Source: Actinobacillus capsulatus DSM 19761 (GTDB lineage Bacteria; Pseudomonadota; Gammaproteobacteria; Enterobacterales; Pasteurellaceae). Taken from it: a stretch of DNA of 64,000 nt. The DNA is taken from the NCBI RefSeq assembly GCF_000374285.1, contig NZ_KB893940.1:1-64000 (forward strand), given 5' to 3'. The position numbers and the translations under genes are program-made. A model generated the notes under the pieces. That model did no database searches and was not told the origin of the DNA. It saw nothing but the letters and a program-made list of their open reading frames with translations. Positions 35,222 to 44,036 of the stretch are shown here, piece by piece. Each line of letters starts with the position of its first letter. Position 1 is the first letter of the stretch.

Positions 35222-35319
35222 CATTTATAGTTCATATATGATGATTTAAGTATGTTGCTTAACAATCTGTTTAGTATTAAAGTATTTATGTGATTAACTA
35301 AAATTTATAGGGGTTTTTT

Positions 35320-35610
35320 ATGAAATCAGATAAACCGGTTGAATGTGTGGGTTGTAACACTTTTGATGTCGGCTCAATCATTGATAACAGTGAACGAGAT
35401 GCGAAATTTGAAAAAGTGTATAAAACACAAGCGGATGCGGAACAAGCGCTTGTGAAATTAACCCAAAAAGCACGTGATACGGAAAGTGAGCCGTGTGAAA
35501 TTACTAGCGAAATTAAAGCGGTAGAGGGCGGTTTTTTACTGGATGCGAATTTCCGTTTCAGTTGCCAAGCGGAAGTGGTGATTTTCCAATTAGGAACACG
35601 TGCTATCTAA
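35320..35610 (+). CDS. YfcZ/YiiS-family (DUF406) protein
   Basis: A 96-residue protein of the YfcZ/YiiS family: ECVGCNTFDVGSIIDNSE near the start with two cysteines, KTQADAEQALVKLTQKARDTESEPCEI, and a beta-rich end (GGFLLDANFRFSCQAEVVIFQL). The function is unknown. Single gene; behind it is a perfect inverted repeat. Confidence 0.8.
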   Translation: MKSDKPVECVGCNTFDVGSIIDNSERDAKFEKVYKTQADAEQALVKLTQKARDTESEPCEITSEIKAVEGGFLLDANFRFSCQAEVVIFQLGTRAI

Positions 35611-35623
35611 TTTAACTTATTTG

Positions 35624-35681
35624 AAAAGCGGTTGGATTTTGCTAGAAATTTGCAAAAAATAAGCAAAATCCAACCGCTTTT
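35624..35681. terminator. Perfect 20 bp inverted repeat with USS cores between the yfcZ-like and SMR genes
   Basis: AAAAGCGGTTGGATTTTGCT (35624-35643) is exactly complemented at 35662-35681, with an 18-base loop and TTTATTTT after it. Likely terminator of the upstream gene. The outer bases contain the AAGCGGTT core. Confidence 0.75.
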
Positions 35682-35697
35682 ATTTTCGGAGAAATTT

Positions 35698-36027
35698 ATG
35701 AACTCTTGGATTTTATTAGGCTTTGCGATTGTCATTGAAGTAATCGGCAGTAATTGCATTAAGGCGAGCGAAGGCTTTAGCAAACCGTTACCGACTGCGG
35801 TAGCAATTGGCGCTTTTGGGGTAGCGTTATATTTATTGTCGGTAATTACCAAAACGTTGCCGATTGGTATTGTTTATGCGGTGTGGTCAGGCGTCGGTAT
35901 CGTGCTAACCGCTATTGTGGCGTATTTCGCTTTCGGGCAAAAACCGGATTTGGCAGGTTTTATTGGCATGGGGATGATTATTGCTGGCGTATTGGTACTT
36001 AACCTATTTTCAAAGGCTTCGGCTTAA
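35698..36027 (+). CDS. Small multidrug resistance (EmrE-like) transporter
   Basis: A 109-residue four-helix SMR protein. MNSWILLGFAIVIEVIGSN contains the essential membrane Glu14, and YAVWSGVGIVL (about 60-70) has the EmrE Trp/Gly pattern; LAGFIGMGMIIAGVLVLNL is helix 4. EmrE-like members exchange lipophilic cations for protons. The ATG at 35698 is preceded by CGGAGAAATTT. SugE-type guanidinium export is less likely from the WSGVG motif. Confidence 0.88.
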   Translation: MNSWILLGFAIVIEVIGSNCIKASEGFSKPLPTAVAIGAFGVALYLLSVITKTLPIGIVYAVWSGVGIVLTAIVAYFAFGQKPDLAGFIGMGMIIAGVLVLNLFSKASA

Positions 36028-36043
36028 TTTGTGAATGAGATAC

Positions 36044-36097
36044 AAGCGGTTAATTTTTGGAAGGGTTTTGCAAATTTTCCTTTAAAATCAACCGCCT
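36044..36097. terminator. USS inverted pair between convergent genes
   Basis: AAGCGGTTAATTTT, continuing GGAAGG, is answered by CCTTTAAAATCAACCGCCT. It lies between the SMR gene (+) and the di-iron protein gene (-), and can end both. Confidence 0.6.
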
Positions 36098-36105
36098 GTT
36101 TTCGA

Positions 36106-36600
36106 TTAAGGCTGGTCACTGGCTAATGCACGAGGGAATAAATTATTATTTTCCAAATCCACGTGAGCATCTAAATCGGCAGCAAATTCTTGTAAGCCTT
36201 GATATAGATTACGCCAAGATGTGCAAGCATCCTCAGGCGGAGTAAAGTTATTAGTTAGTTTTTGCATTTTTTCGACATCATTACCGGCTTCATCGTGTTC
36301 AGCTTCCATCACGGAAATCGGTGCCGCCGCCATTTTGCCCCTGCCGGCTTTAATTAATGGGAACAGGATCTGTTCTTCCTTCATCATATGATTCACTAAA
36401 TCCGCATAAATTTTACGAATAAGCTCTGCCAAACCTTTCGGGCAGTCGGTACTGTCAGCGTGAACGGATTCCACTTTTTCCGCCAATTCAATCAGGGTTG
36501 GTAATTGGTTGCGATGTGTATCGTGAAAACGGGGGATAATAAAATCAATGATTTCGCCAAGCGGTGCAGTACGCCAATCTTTATCAGCTGAAACGGACAT
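36106..36600 (-). CDS. RIC/YtfE-type di-iron protein lacking the ScdA_N domain
   Basis: A 164-residue hemerythrin-like protein. Iron ligands: FHDTHRNQLP (about 25-34), VNHMMKEEQILFP (about 69-81), EAEHDEAG (about 99-106) and DAHVDLENNNLFP (about 144-156). It matches the C-terminal two thirds of YtfE/ScdA, which repairs iron-sulfur clusters after nitrosative or oxidative damage. The roughly 55-residue ScdA_N domain with its cysteine motif is absent, and the DNA upstream does not encode it; AGGAG seven bases before the ATG supports this start. Expected to respond to NO through NsrR or FNR, but no operator was clear. Confidence 0.85.
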   Translation of the reverse strand: MSVSADKDWRTAPLGEIIDFIIPRFHDTHRNQLPTLIELAEKVESVHADSTDCPKGLAELIRKIYADLVNHMMKEEQILFPLIKAGRGKMAAAPISVMEAEHDEAGNDVEKMQKLTNNFTPPEDACTSWRNLYQGLQEFAADLDAHVDLENNNLFPRALASDQP

Positions 36601-36852
36601 TGTAAACTCCTAATAATATAGTTGATTAAATTAGTAGGAATTATAAATTTGGAAGTGAGGCGACTCTATAATCAAGACGGGGTAGCGGTTAGACCTAAAT
36701 CAAAAAGCGGTCATTTTGTACAAAAAACTCGTGTCATATATCCCCAAAAACAGCAAAGGCACGAGTGAGGACACTCGCGCCAGCGTATACCTGAAATTCA
36801 GTATAATCTGTGTTTTCCGGGGTTAAAAAGTTTAGCTTGGAAAACCATCGAT
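36601..36852. other. Intergenic region with GC-rich palindrome
   Basis: About 250 bases without a gene. It holds a partial USS (AAGCGGTC, 36703), an imperfect palindrome GCACGAGTGAGGACACTCGC (36759-36778) continuing GCCAGCG, and a TATAAT at 36801 with no gene behind it. The palindrome looks like a dispersed intergenic repeat. Confidence 0.4.
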
Positions 36853-36895
36853 AAACGGTTGTTTTTGGTAAGAAAACCACAAAAAACAACCGCTT
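36853..36895 (-). terminator. USS-like inverted pair behind hldD
   Basis: AAACGGTTGTTTTTGGT and ACAAAAAACAACCGCTT pair almost completely, 12 bp after the hldD stop on the minus strand. Right half is a GACCGCTTGT-like word (ACCGCTTGTT). Confidence 0.65.
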
Positions 36896-36907
36896 GTTAG
36901 GCAGATA

Positions 36908-37834
36908 TTAACGATTTAACCACGCCATATATTCTTTCGTACCTTCGGCTACGGTTTTAAATGTACCGGTGTAGCCTGCCGCACGGAGTTTAGTTAAATC
37001 CGCTTGGGTGAAGGTTTGGTAGCGAGATTTTAAATGGTCCGGGAATGGGATTTTTTCAATTTCGCCTTTGCCATGGAAGTCGATCACCGCTTGTGCCACC
37101 GTTTGGAATGATTCCGCCTTGCCGGTACCGATGTTGTAAATGCCGGAAATACCGTTTTGCCACGCCCAAATATTCACTTTCGCGACGTCTTCCACATACA
37201 CGAAATCACGTAAGAAGGTTTCTGAGCCTTCGAATAATTTCGGGTTTTCGCCTTTCAGCATTTGATTGTTTAAGTGGAACGCCACGCTTGCCATTGAGCC
37301 TTTGTGTTGTTCACGTGGTCCGTACACATTGAAATATTTGAAACCGCATACCGGAGAATCCGCTTCCGGTAAAACTTGGCGTACATATTCGTCAAATAGG
37401 AATTTTGAGTAGCCGTAAGCATTGAGCGGTTGTTCAAATTTACGCTCTTCAATAAAGTTATCTGAACGACCACCGTAAGTTGCCGCACTTGATGCGTAGA
37501 AGAACGGAATTTGGCGATCTAAACAGAAATGTAATAACTCTTTTGAATATTCGTAGTTATTGTGCATTAAGTATTTGCCGTCCCATTCGGTGGTCGCCGA
37601 GCAAGCACCTTCGTGGAATACCGCATCAATATCGCCGAAATCATCGCCGGCAATGATCGATGCGATAAAATCTTCTTTATCACAATAATCCGCAATATCT
37701 AAATCCACTAAATTTACGAATTTTTCGCCGTTTTTTAAGTTATCTACAACAAGAATATCTTTTCTGCCGATGTCATTTAATGCTTTGACGATATTGCTAC
37801 CGATCATACCAAAGCCGCCTGTTACGATAATCAT
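36908..37834 (-). CDS. hldD: ADP-L-glycero-D-manno-heptose 6-epimerase
   Basis: A 308-residue short-chain dehydrogenase-like epimerase for ADP-heptose, needed for the LPS inner core. NADP-binding [19 protein letters not shown] at the start, [17 protein letters not shown] (about 78-94), catalytic YGYSK (Tyr and Lys, about 139-143), [11 protein letters not shown]. Start at ATG 37834 after AAGGAAAAAG; an in-frame upstream extension to 37933 has no family match. Length is that of HldD (about 308-310). Confidence 0.96.
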   Translation of the reverse strand: MIIVTGGFGMIGSNIVKALNDIGRKDILVVDNLKNGEKFVNLVDLDIADYCDKEDFIASIIAGDDFGDIDAVFHEGACSATTEWDGKYLMHNNYEYSKELLHFCLDRQIPFFYASSAATYGGRSDNFIEERKFEQPLNAYGYSKFLFDEYVRQVLPEADSPVCGFKYFNVYGPREQHKGSMASVAFHLNNQMLKGENPKLFEGSETFLRDFVYVEDVAKVNIWAWQNGISGIYNIGTGKAESFQTVAQAVIDFHGKGEIEKIPFPDHLKSRYQTFTQADLTKLRAAGYTGTFKTVAEGTKEYMAWLNR

Positions 37835-37935
37835 AGCTTTTTCCTTCTTTGAAATTAAAAACGGGGATATTATCGGTGGATTAGGACGGATTTGCAAATT
37901 TTGCAGCAAATTAGACCGCTTGTGAGCAAACAAAG

Positions 37936-37962
37936 AAAAAGCGAGACAATGCTCGCTTTTTT
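37936..37962 (-). terminator. def terminator
   Basis: AAAAAGCGAG / CTCGCTTTTT with a 6-base loop, T tract on the minus strand, 12 bp after the def stop. Confidence 0.88.
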
Positions 37963-37973
37963 AATAGATAGGA

Positions 37974-38486
37974 TTATTTTGCACGCTCAATTTGTTTTTT
38001 GAGTTTTTGCATTTTTTCTTTAATGCGTTGGCGTTTAAGTGCAGAGATATGATCCACGAACAGCACTCCGTTGAGGTGGTCGATTTCGTGTTGGATACAG
38101 ATAGCGAATAAACCGCCCGCATCGTAAATCACTTCTTCACCTTTACGGTTTAATGCTTTTACTTTCACTTTTTCTTTACGTGGCACTAACGCACGATGAC
38201 CGGGGATCGATAAACAACCTTCTTCAATACCGGTTTCGCCGCATGATTCTAGAATCTCTGGGTTAATCAGTACCACTTGGTTAGTTTTATCGCCTTCAAT
38301 ATCAATCGTAATAACACGTTTTAATACGCCCACTTGTGGTGCGGCAAGACCGATTCCTTCGTGTTCGTACATCGTGTCAAACATATCATCGATGAACTGA
38401 TTTAATTCATCGTCCACCTGTGCGACAGGCTCACACACTTTTGCTAACCCTTCATCCGGGTAAAGTACAACTTCTAAAACTGACAT
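37974..38486 (-). CDS. def: Peptide deformylase
   Basis: A 170-residue deformylase that removes the N-formyl group from new proteins. The three family motifs are present: GIGLAAPQVG (about 43-52), EGCLSIPG (about 89-96, zinc/iron Cys) and HEIDHLNG (about 133-140, two metal His and catalytic Glu). Length normal. It is divergent from dprA. No fmt follows, so the def-fmt pair usual in many bacteria is separated here. Confidence 0.97.
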   Translation of the reverse strand: MSVLEVVLYPDEGLAKVCEPVAQVDDELNQFIDDMFDTMYEHEGIGLAAPQVGVLKRVITIDIEGDKTNQVVLINPEILESCGETGIEEGCLSIPGHRALVPRKEKVKVKALNRKGEEVIYDAGGLFAICIQHEIDHLNGVLFVDHISALKRQRIKEKMQKLKKQIERAK

Positions 38487-38671
38487 TTTTTTGTGATCTC
38501 AATCGAAAAATAAAAAATTATAAATTGGTTAATTAACTCGTTTTCTTATGATTGGCTATTTTGTGAAAAACATAGCCAAAATAAGACGAATGTCTGACTA
38601 AATTACCTGTTTAATTGCGGTTTGTCTATGTTTCCTTTCAATAATCCATAATTAATTTGGGGAACTTATTA

Positions 38672-39826
38672 ATGTCACAGACTGATTTACTGAAATTATT
38701 ACAAATTCCACAATTAGGTGCGCAGCGAATTGCTCGCCTGTTATCCGAAGTAGATTTTGCCCAATTTTGCCAATATGACAAGCGCCAATTACAACAAATC
38801 GGTTGGAACGAAAAACAAATTCAGCGCTGGTTTAATCCGGAAATGCGTTGGATTGAGAGTGCATTGGCGTGGGCGGAACAACCGAATCAACGTTTATTGA
38901 CCTTATTTGATGAGGAATATCCGTTTTTATTACGGCAAATCAGCACCGCACCGCCGGTATTATTTGTGCGAGGTTCGCTAAGTAGTTTGAGCTTACCGCA
39001 AATTGCGATTGTCGGTAGCCGAGATTTTTCCGCATATGGAGAATACTGGGCGGGCTATTTTACCGAGCAGCTGATTAAACATCATCTAGCGGTAACCAGC
39101 GGATTAGCGATTGGTATAGACGGCTTTTGTCATCAGCGAGCGGTAGCGGAACAGGGTATCACTATTGCTGTGTTGGGCAGCGGTTTAGATCAGGTCTATC
39201 CGGCAAGGCACAAAAAACTGGCGGATCAGATTGTCGCAAGCGGCGGGGCGTTAGTATCGGAATTTTTCCCGAATCAACCGCCGCTTGCCGAGAATTTCCC
39301 TCGTCGTAATCGGATTATCAGCGGTTTATCGCTTGGTACGTTAGTAGTGGAAGCCACGCTAAATAGCGGCTCACTGATTACCGCCCGTTATGCGTTGGAA
39401 CAAGGACGAGAAGTTTTTGCGCTTCCCAATTCGGTACAGAACCCGTATGCACAAGGCTGTCATAAATTGATCAAAGAAGGGGCGCTTTTAACTGAGACGA
39501 TAGAGGATATTTTACAGGCAATTCAATATCAACTGCCGGATCAGCCTCGACAACAAGCTCTGTTTGAGCTGGAACAAGCGGTCGAAAAAGTACAATTTTT
39601 TGCAAAAGCCAATGTGCCAAATAAGGGAAATTATATTGCAAAAAAATTGCCGGAAATGACCGCTTGTCAGCAACAAATTGTGGAGCATATCGGTCTTGAT
39701 CCGATTTCGATTGACGATTTGGCGAAAGCAACCTCATTGGAAGTGGAAAAGCTATTAGTCGAGTTACTGGGGTTGGAATTATTGAGTGTAATTAAGCAGG
39801 TGAGTGGCGGTTATGTCAGACAATAA
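38672..39826 (+). CDS. dprA: DNA processing protein DprA
   Basis: A 384-residue DprA (Smf), which loads RecA on incoming single strands during natural transformation. Rossmann-like core: IAIVGSRDFSAYGEYWAGYF (about 107-126), TSGLAIGIDGFCHQRAV, LGSGLDQVYPARH, FPRRNRIISGLSLGTLVVEA (about 211-230). An N-terminal helical part and a C-terminal winged-helix-like domain (about 325-384) complete it. ATG 38672 is preferred; TTG 38657 would add five residues. The gene itself contains two USS words in inverted array at 39580-39665. It fits a competent pasteurellacean. Confidence 0.95.
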   Translation: MSQTDLLKLLQIPQLGAQRIARLLSEVDFAQFCQYDKRQLQQIGWNEKQIQRWFNPEMRWIESALAWAEQPNQRLLTLFDEEYPFLLRQISTAPPVLFVRGSLSSLSLPQIAIVGSRDFSAYGEYWAGYFTEQLIKHHLAVTSGLAIGIDGFCHQRAVAEQGITIAVLGSGLDQVYPARHKKLADQIVASGGALVSEFFPNQPPLAENFPRRNRIISGLSLGTLVVEATLNSGSLITARYALEQGREVFALPNSVQNPYAQGCHKLIKEGALLTETIEDILQAIQYQLPDQPRQQALFELEQAVEKVQFFAKANVPNKGNYIAKKLPEMTACQQQIVEHIGLDPISIDDLAKATSLEVEKLLVELLGLELLSVIKQVSGGYVRQ

Positions 39827-39827
39827 A

Positions 39828-39851
39828 AAACGGCATCTGTAGATGCCGTTT
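39828..39851. terminator. Bidirectional terminator between dprA and the OPT gene
   Basis: AAACGGCATCT / AGATGCCGTTT, a perfect 11 bp stem with a two-base loop, between converging genes; its left flank overlaps the dprA stop region. Confidence 0.88.
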
Positions 39852-39869
39852 AATTCAAAAGATAGAAAA

Positions 39870-41876
39870 TTATTTTTTCGCTTGTAGTACACGAAGAGCG
39901 AAAATAATACAGCCGATCAAGAAAAGCACTAAGCCGAGTAATTCTGCCATTCCACCCCAGTTTTCGAGATTTAGCGCTAACGGTGCATCAGAACCGCCCG
40001 AAGTAACCGAACCTGCAATCACAAAGGCTAACAGTACGCCGACTAAGCTTTCACCAACGATTAAACCGGCTGCGAAAAGTGTACCGTAGCGTTCAGCTTT
40101 TTTGCTTGTCGCTTCAACATCTTTACCGCTACGTTTTGCATGGCGTTGGATATGACGATTAACCAACCAAGAAAGTAATGCGCCGATAATTAACGGTACG
40201 TTTACCACCGGCGGTAAGTAAATACCGATACCCACCGCTAAAGTAGGTAAACCTAAACGGCCTGCGCTGGCTTTTTTCAGTAAGGTATCCACGATAATTA
40301 ATGAAATCCCGAAAGCGATCCCAACTAAAATGTAAGTCCATTCAAGGCTGTTTGAGAAAATACCGCTAGAAATGGTCATCATAATGGTAGCTTGCGGTGC
40401 AGAAAGTGCTTGTGCCGTATCCATTCCCTCACGTGGTATTGCACCGGCAAAACCGTATGCGTGGTAAAGTATTTCCAATACCGGTGTAATAACGAATGCA
40501 CCTACGATACAACCGATAATTAACGCAAATTGCTGACGCCATGGCGTTGCTTTAACTAGATAACCGGTTTTTAAATCTTGTAGGTTATCGTTTGAAATAG
40601 TCGAAACACAGAATACGATTGATACGGTGAAAATGGTTAATGCCGTGAGGAAACGTTGTCCGTCCGCATTTCCCATTAAGCCGATCGCATTACCCACCGC
40701 CATCAGAACCAGCGAGATAATCACGATTGAGATGATACCGATACCTGAAATTGGACTTGATGATGAACCAACCAAACCAGCCATATAACCGGATGCCGCT
40801 GCGACTAAGAAGCCGACTACCACCGCTAGAATCGTACAAAGTACAACTAGTAAGAAAGCTAATTCCATCGATAAACCGACCGGTTGTAAGAAGCTGACTA
40901 ATGCAATAATGATTAACGCCACGCTAGCGAGTACGGTATAAATCATCGTTTTCGGTGACAGATCTTGTGCGGTACGTTCCACATTTTGTAATGTCGGATC
41001 TTTTAACGCACGGAAAGCTTGTGACATACCTTGTAACATCGGCTTGAACAATACGAGCAATGTCCAGATTGCCGCAATACCGATAGTTCCTACCCCGATA
41101 AAGCGAACTTTATTTTTCCATAAACCCATCGCAAAGCTAATCATATCCGCATCAGCCGGCATTGGTGTAGTCGCTGTAAAGTAAGGAACCGCAACACCCC
41201 AAGTAAAGAGTGTACCGACTAACATAGCAATACCGCCCATCATACCGACTAAATAGCCTGCACCGAGTAATGCAAAAGAGAAGCCTATCGGTAACTGGAA
41301 TACCGCATTACCGCCCTTAAACCAGTAGCTTGCACCGTCAGCAACTACACGTAAACCGTTAGTCAGGAAGCTCACTAATGCAGCCAAGAGACCACCTGAT
41401 ACGATTTCTTTTATGCCACTATCTTTGCTATTTGACTCATCACCGGCTTTTAAAATTTCTGCTGCCGCAACGCCTTCCGGATAAGGTAAATCACTTTTTA
41501 CTACCATCACATTACGTAATGGTACCGTGAAGATAACTCCTAAAATCCCACCAGAAATACAGATAAGTAAGGTTTGCCAAAACGGGAAGTTTTGCCAGTA
41601 GCCTATCATTAATAATGCCGGAATCACAAAAATTACCGAAGAAAGCGTACCCGCAGATGAGGCTTGGGTTTGTACCATATTGTTTTCAAGGATATTTGAA
41701 CCCTTGAACATTTTAAGTACGGCCATTGAGATCACTGCAGCAGGAATAGACGATGCAAACGTCATCCCTACTTTCAGTCCTAAATAAACATTAGAAGCGG
41801 TAAACACCACTGTGATCAGCGCCCCTAAAATCATGCCCCGTAAGGTTAGCTCACGTAGAGCTGTAGGATTATGCAT
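39870..41876 (-). CDS. OPT-family oligopeptide transporter
   Basis: A 668-residue OPT-family protein with about 15 membrane segments (for example TLRGMILGALITVVFTASNV, KVGMTFASSIPAAVISMAVL). The conserved segment SDLPYPEGVAAAEILKAGDES (about 128-148), the NNMVQTQASSAGTLSS segment (about 64-79) and SNDNLQDLKTGYLVKATPWRQQ (about 428-449) are OPT hallmarks. It should import small peptides or metal-chelate-like compounds with protons; the substrate is unknown. It is a single minus-strand gene. Confidence 0.9.
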   Translation of the reverse strand: MHNPTALRELTLRGMILGALITVVFTASNVYLGLKVGMTFASSIPAAVISMAVLKMFKGSNILENNMVQTQASSAGTLSSVIFVIPALLMIGYWQNFPFWQTLLICISGGILGVIFTVPLRNVMVVKSDLPYPEGVAAAEILKAGDESNSKDSGIKEIVSGGLLAALVSFLTNGLRVVADGASYWFKGGNAVFQLPIGFSFALLGAGYLVGMMGGIAMLVGTLFTWGVAVPYFTATTPMPADADMISFAMGLWKNKVRFIGVGTIGIAAIWTLLVLFKPMLQGMSQAFRALKDPTLQNVERTAQDLSPKTMIYTVLASVALIIIALVSFLQPVGLSMELAFLLVVLCTILAVVVGFLVAAASGYMAGLVGSSSSPISGIGIISIVIISLVLMAVGNAIGLMGNADGQRFLTALTIFTVSIVFCVSTISNDNLQDLKTGYLVKATPWRQQFALIIGCIVGAFVITPVLEILYHAYGFAGAIPREGMDTAQALSAPQATIMMTISSGIFSNSLEWTYILVGIAFGISLIIVDTLLKKASAGRLGLPTLAVGIGIYLPPVVNVPLIIGALLSWLVNRHIQRHAKRSGKDVEATSKKAERYGTLFAAGLIVGESLVGVLLAFVIAGSVTSGGSDAPLALNLENWGGMAELLGLVLFLIGCIIFALRVLQAKK

Positions 41877-42002
41877 AAGTCCTCCAATATAAATAAAACA
41901 ACATATTATAGGAAAACCAACAAATGTAGATAATTATTCAGCTTATTTTGCGTGCATTCCAACGATTATTTACACAAATTTATGATATAGCGCAAAAAAT
42001 AG

Positions 42003-42026
42003 AGCCGATTTTATTAAAATCGGCTT
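42003..42026. terminator. Hairpin between ulaA and the OPT gene
   Basis: AGCCGATTTTA / TAAAATCGGCT, an 11 bp near-perfect palindrome. It lies upstream of the OPT gene (ending 41876 side is its start) and 70 bp beyond the ulaA stop, so on the minus strand it would terminate ulaBA. A USS (GACCGCTTGTT at 42088) lies between. Confidence 0.65.
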
Positions 42027-42095
42027 TAAATGAAAGAATAGTTAATTGCATGAAAATGCATTTTTTGCAATTTTTTATGAAAATTAGACCGCTTG

Positions 42096-43451
42096 TTACT
42101 CAGTATCTTTTGCTGGTTTTTTAGCAAGATAGTTATAAGCGACTAATAGCGCAAATAATCCAACAATAATGGCGGTAATCATATCTTTATTGAAGACCTG
42201 TGCCATATAACCTAATACGATACCGACCCCACCGAAATCTGCGTCTGAGAAGGTGGTATTGACAAAACCTAATGAACCGAGAACAGGTAATAAGAACACC
42301 GGTAAGAACGTGATTAATACACCGTGTGCGAATGCACCGATAATCGCACCACGGCGACCGCCGGTTGCATTACCGAACACGCCTGCTGTTGCACCGCAGA
42401 AGAAGTGTGGCACAACACCCGGTAAAATCAATACCCAATTTAATTGCCCTAATACGGCTAAACTGATGACCCCGCCAGCAAAGCTGGCTAAGAAACCGAT
42501 TAATACTGCATTCGGTGCATAAGGGAAAACAATAGGGCAATCTAATGCCGGTTTGGCATCCGGTACTAATTTTTCTGAGAAGCCGGTAAATGCCGGTACG
42601 ATTTCCGCTAAAATTAAACGTACCCCTTGTAGAATCACATATACGCCGGCAGCAAAAGTAATCGCTTGGATCGTGGCATAAACCAAATAGTGTTGTCCGC
42701 CGCTGAGAGTTGAAACATATTCGCTACCGGAGGCAATCGCTAATACGTAGTAGATCACCATCATCGTGAGTGAGATTGAAATCGAACTGTCACGCAAGAA
42801 GCTGAGGTTTTTCGGCAAATCCATTTCTTCGGTAGATTTTGAGCTTTTTCCGACCGCTTGCCCGATTGCGCCGGCTAAGACATAACCTAAGGTGCCGAAA
42901 TGACCGAAGCCGACATCATTACTACCGGTTACCTGACGCATATAACGATGTGCAATTGCCGGAAAGAACGCCATAATTAAGCCTAAGGTTAATGCACCGA
43001 CAAACACCAGTTGTATGCCTTCAAAACCGGCTACGGTCAGAATCACGCCGATCATACACGCCATATAAAAAGTGTGGTGACCGGTTAAGAAGATAAATTT
43101 TAGGCGGGTAAAGCGTGCAACGATAATGTTCGCAACCATACCGAATGCCATAATCAGTGCGGTAGCGGTACCGTATTTCTCGATTGCCATGGATACAATC
43201 GCTTCGTTATTCGGAATAATGCCTTGTACATTAAATGCGTGTTCAAACATACCGCCTAACGGTGTTAATGAACTGAGTAACACGGTTGCACCGCCGCTTA
43301 ATACCAAGAAACCAAGAATAGTTTTTACCGTACCTTTAATAATATCGGGTAGCGCTTTTTTCCGAGCGACTAAGCCGACTAAAGCGATTAAGCCGACTAA
43401 AACGGACGGCACTTTCAATATATCTAAAATGAAAAAGAGAATTGAGTCCAT
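42096..43451 (-). CDS. ulaA: Ascorbate-type PTS membrane subunit IIC (UlaA-like)
   Basis: A 451-residue UlaA-family EIIC with about 11 membrane segments (MDSILFFILDILKVPSVLVGLIALVGLV, FLTGHHTFYMACMIGVIL, GVVPHFFCGATAGVFGNATGGRRGA). UlaA imports L-ascorbate, phosphorylated through UlaB and UlaC. It overlaps no gene and follows the IIB gene by 8 bp. No IIA (ulaC) or ulaDEFG enzymes are in the window, so the substrate may differ from ascorbate or the missing parts lie elsewhere. Confidence 0.88.
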   Translation of the reverse strand: MDSILFFILDILKVPSVLVGLIALVGLVARKKALPDIIKGTVKTILGFLVLSGGATVLLSSLTPLGGMFEHAFNVQGIIPNNEAIVSMAIEKYGTATALIMAFGMVANIIVARFTRLKFIFLTGHHTFYMACMIGVILTVAGFEGIQLVFVGALTLGLIMAFFPAIAHRYMRQVTGSNDVGFGHFGTLGYVLAGAIGQAVGKSSKSTEEMDLPKNLSFLRDSSISISLTMMVIYYVLAIASGSEYVSTLSGGQHYLVYATIQAITFAAGVYVILQGVRLILAEIVPAFTGFSEKLVPDAKPALDCPIVFPYAPNAVLIGFLASFAGGVISLAVLGQLNWVLILPGVVPHFFCGATAGVFGNATGGRRGAIIGAFAHGVLITFLPVFLLPVLGSLGFVNTTFSDADFGGVGIVLGYMAQVFNKDMITAIIVGLFALLVAYNYLAKKPAKDTE

Positions 43452-43459
43452 AACTCACC

Positions 43460-43732
43460 TCACGCACGATTAAAATAAGCGGTTAATTTTTCTTCAAATT
43501 CATTCACGCTAATAATATTTTTAACGACAATAATTTTGTCTTCGGCAATGTTACTACTGCTTGCAATATCTTTCGCCATCACAAATACATCTGCATCAGT
43601 CGGCATGACAGAGGCTAAGTCGGTATGCCCGACTTCTGCTTCAACCCCAATTTTGGCTAAGGCTTTTTTGATGTTCATTTCCATCATAAAACTGCTGCCG
43701 ATACCATGACCACAAACTGCCATAATTTTCAT
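43460..43732 (-). CDS. ulaB: Ascorbate-type PTS IIB protein (UlaB-like)
   Basis: A 90-residue PTS lactose/ascorbate-type IIB domain with the phosphorylated cysteine in AVCGHGIGSSFMME (Cys6). The start at 43732 is chosen because GGAGG lies just upstream; an upstream in-frame ATG at 43744 overlaps that ribosome site. It passes phosphate from a IIA protein (not here) to substrate bound by UlaA. First gene of the ulaBA unit. Confidence 0.88.
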   Translation of the reverse strand: MKIMAVCGHGIGSSFMMEMNIKKALAKIGVEAEVGHTDLASVMPTDADVFVMAKDIASSSNIAEDKIIVVKNIISVNEFEEKLTAYFNRA

Positions 43733-43789
43733 GTTTGCCTCCATTTAAGAAAAATTGTTGATAACTTCGGCGAATTCGAAGTGGGATTG

Positions 43790-43852
43790 ACTATAAAATA
43801 GAAAGATTACCCACCGCAATGAGCAAAAACGAAAAATGTGAACTGACTAACA
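43790..43852 (-). promoter_or_regulatory. Candidate ulaBA promoter with CRP-like site
   Basis: TGTGAACTGACTAACA (43837-43852) matches TGTGA-N6-TCACA in 9 of 10 defined bases. On the minus strand a -10-like TATAGT lies at 43795-43790; the start implied by it (about 43783) puts the CRP centre near -61.5, a class I position. The rest of the 304 bp gap between ulaB and secE (43733-44036) is AT-rich; TAGAAT near 43979 could be the secE -10. Confidence 0.4.
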
Positions 43853-44036
43853 TTTATTCTGATAAGAAAGTGAAAGTTATTTTGGTGTTTTATCCGAACG
43901 AATCCTTTGCAAATTATTTTGAAATAAAATTTTTGGATAAATTTGCATAAAAGATCGTGGCAAGTAAGGCTAAAAATGTTAGAATCTAACGCTTTTCAAA
44001 ATAATTGTTCTCTTTTTTACAACATTTAGGTTTTAT

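Noticed and set aside
39580-39665. Inverted USS pair inside dprA as a sign of a broken gene
   Set aside because: The pair encodes an in-frame linker before the C-terminal domain; the reading frame is intact and uptake words inside genes are normal in this group.
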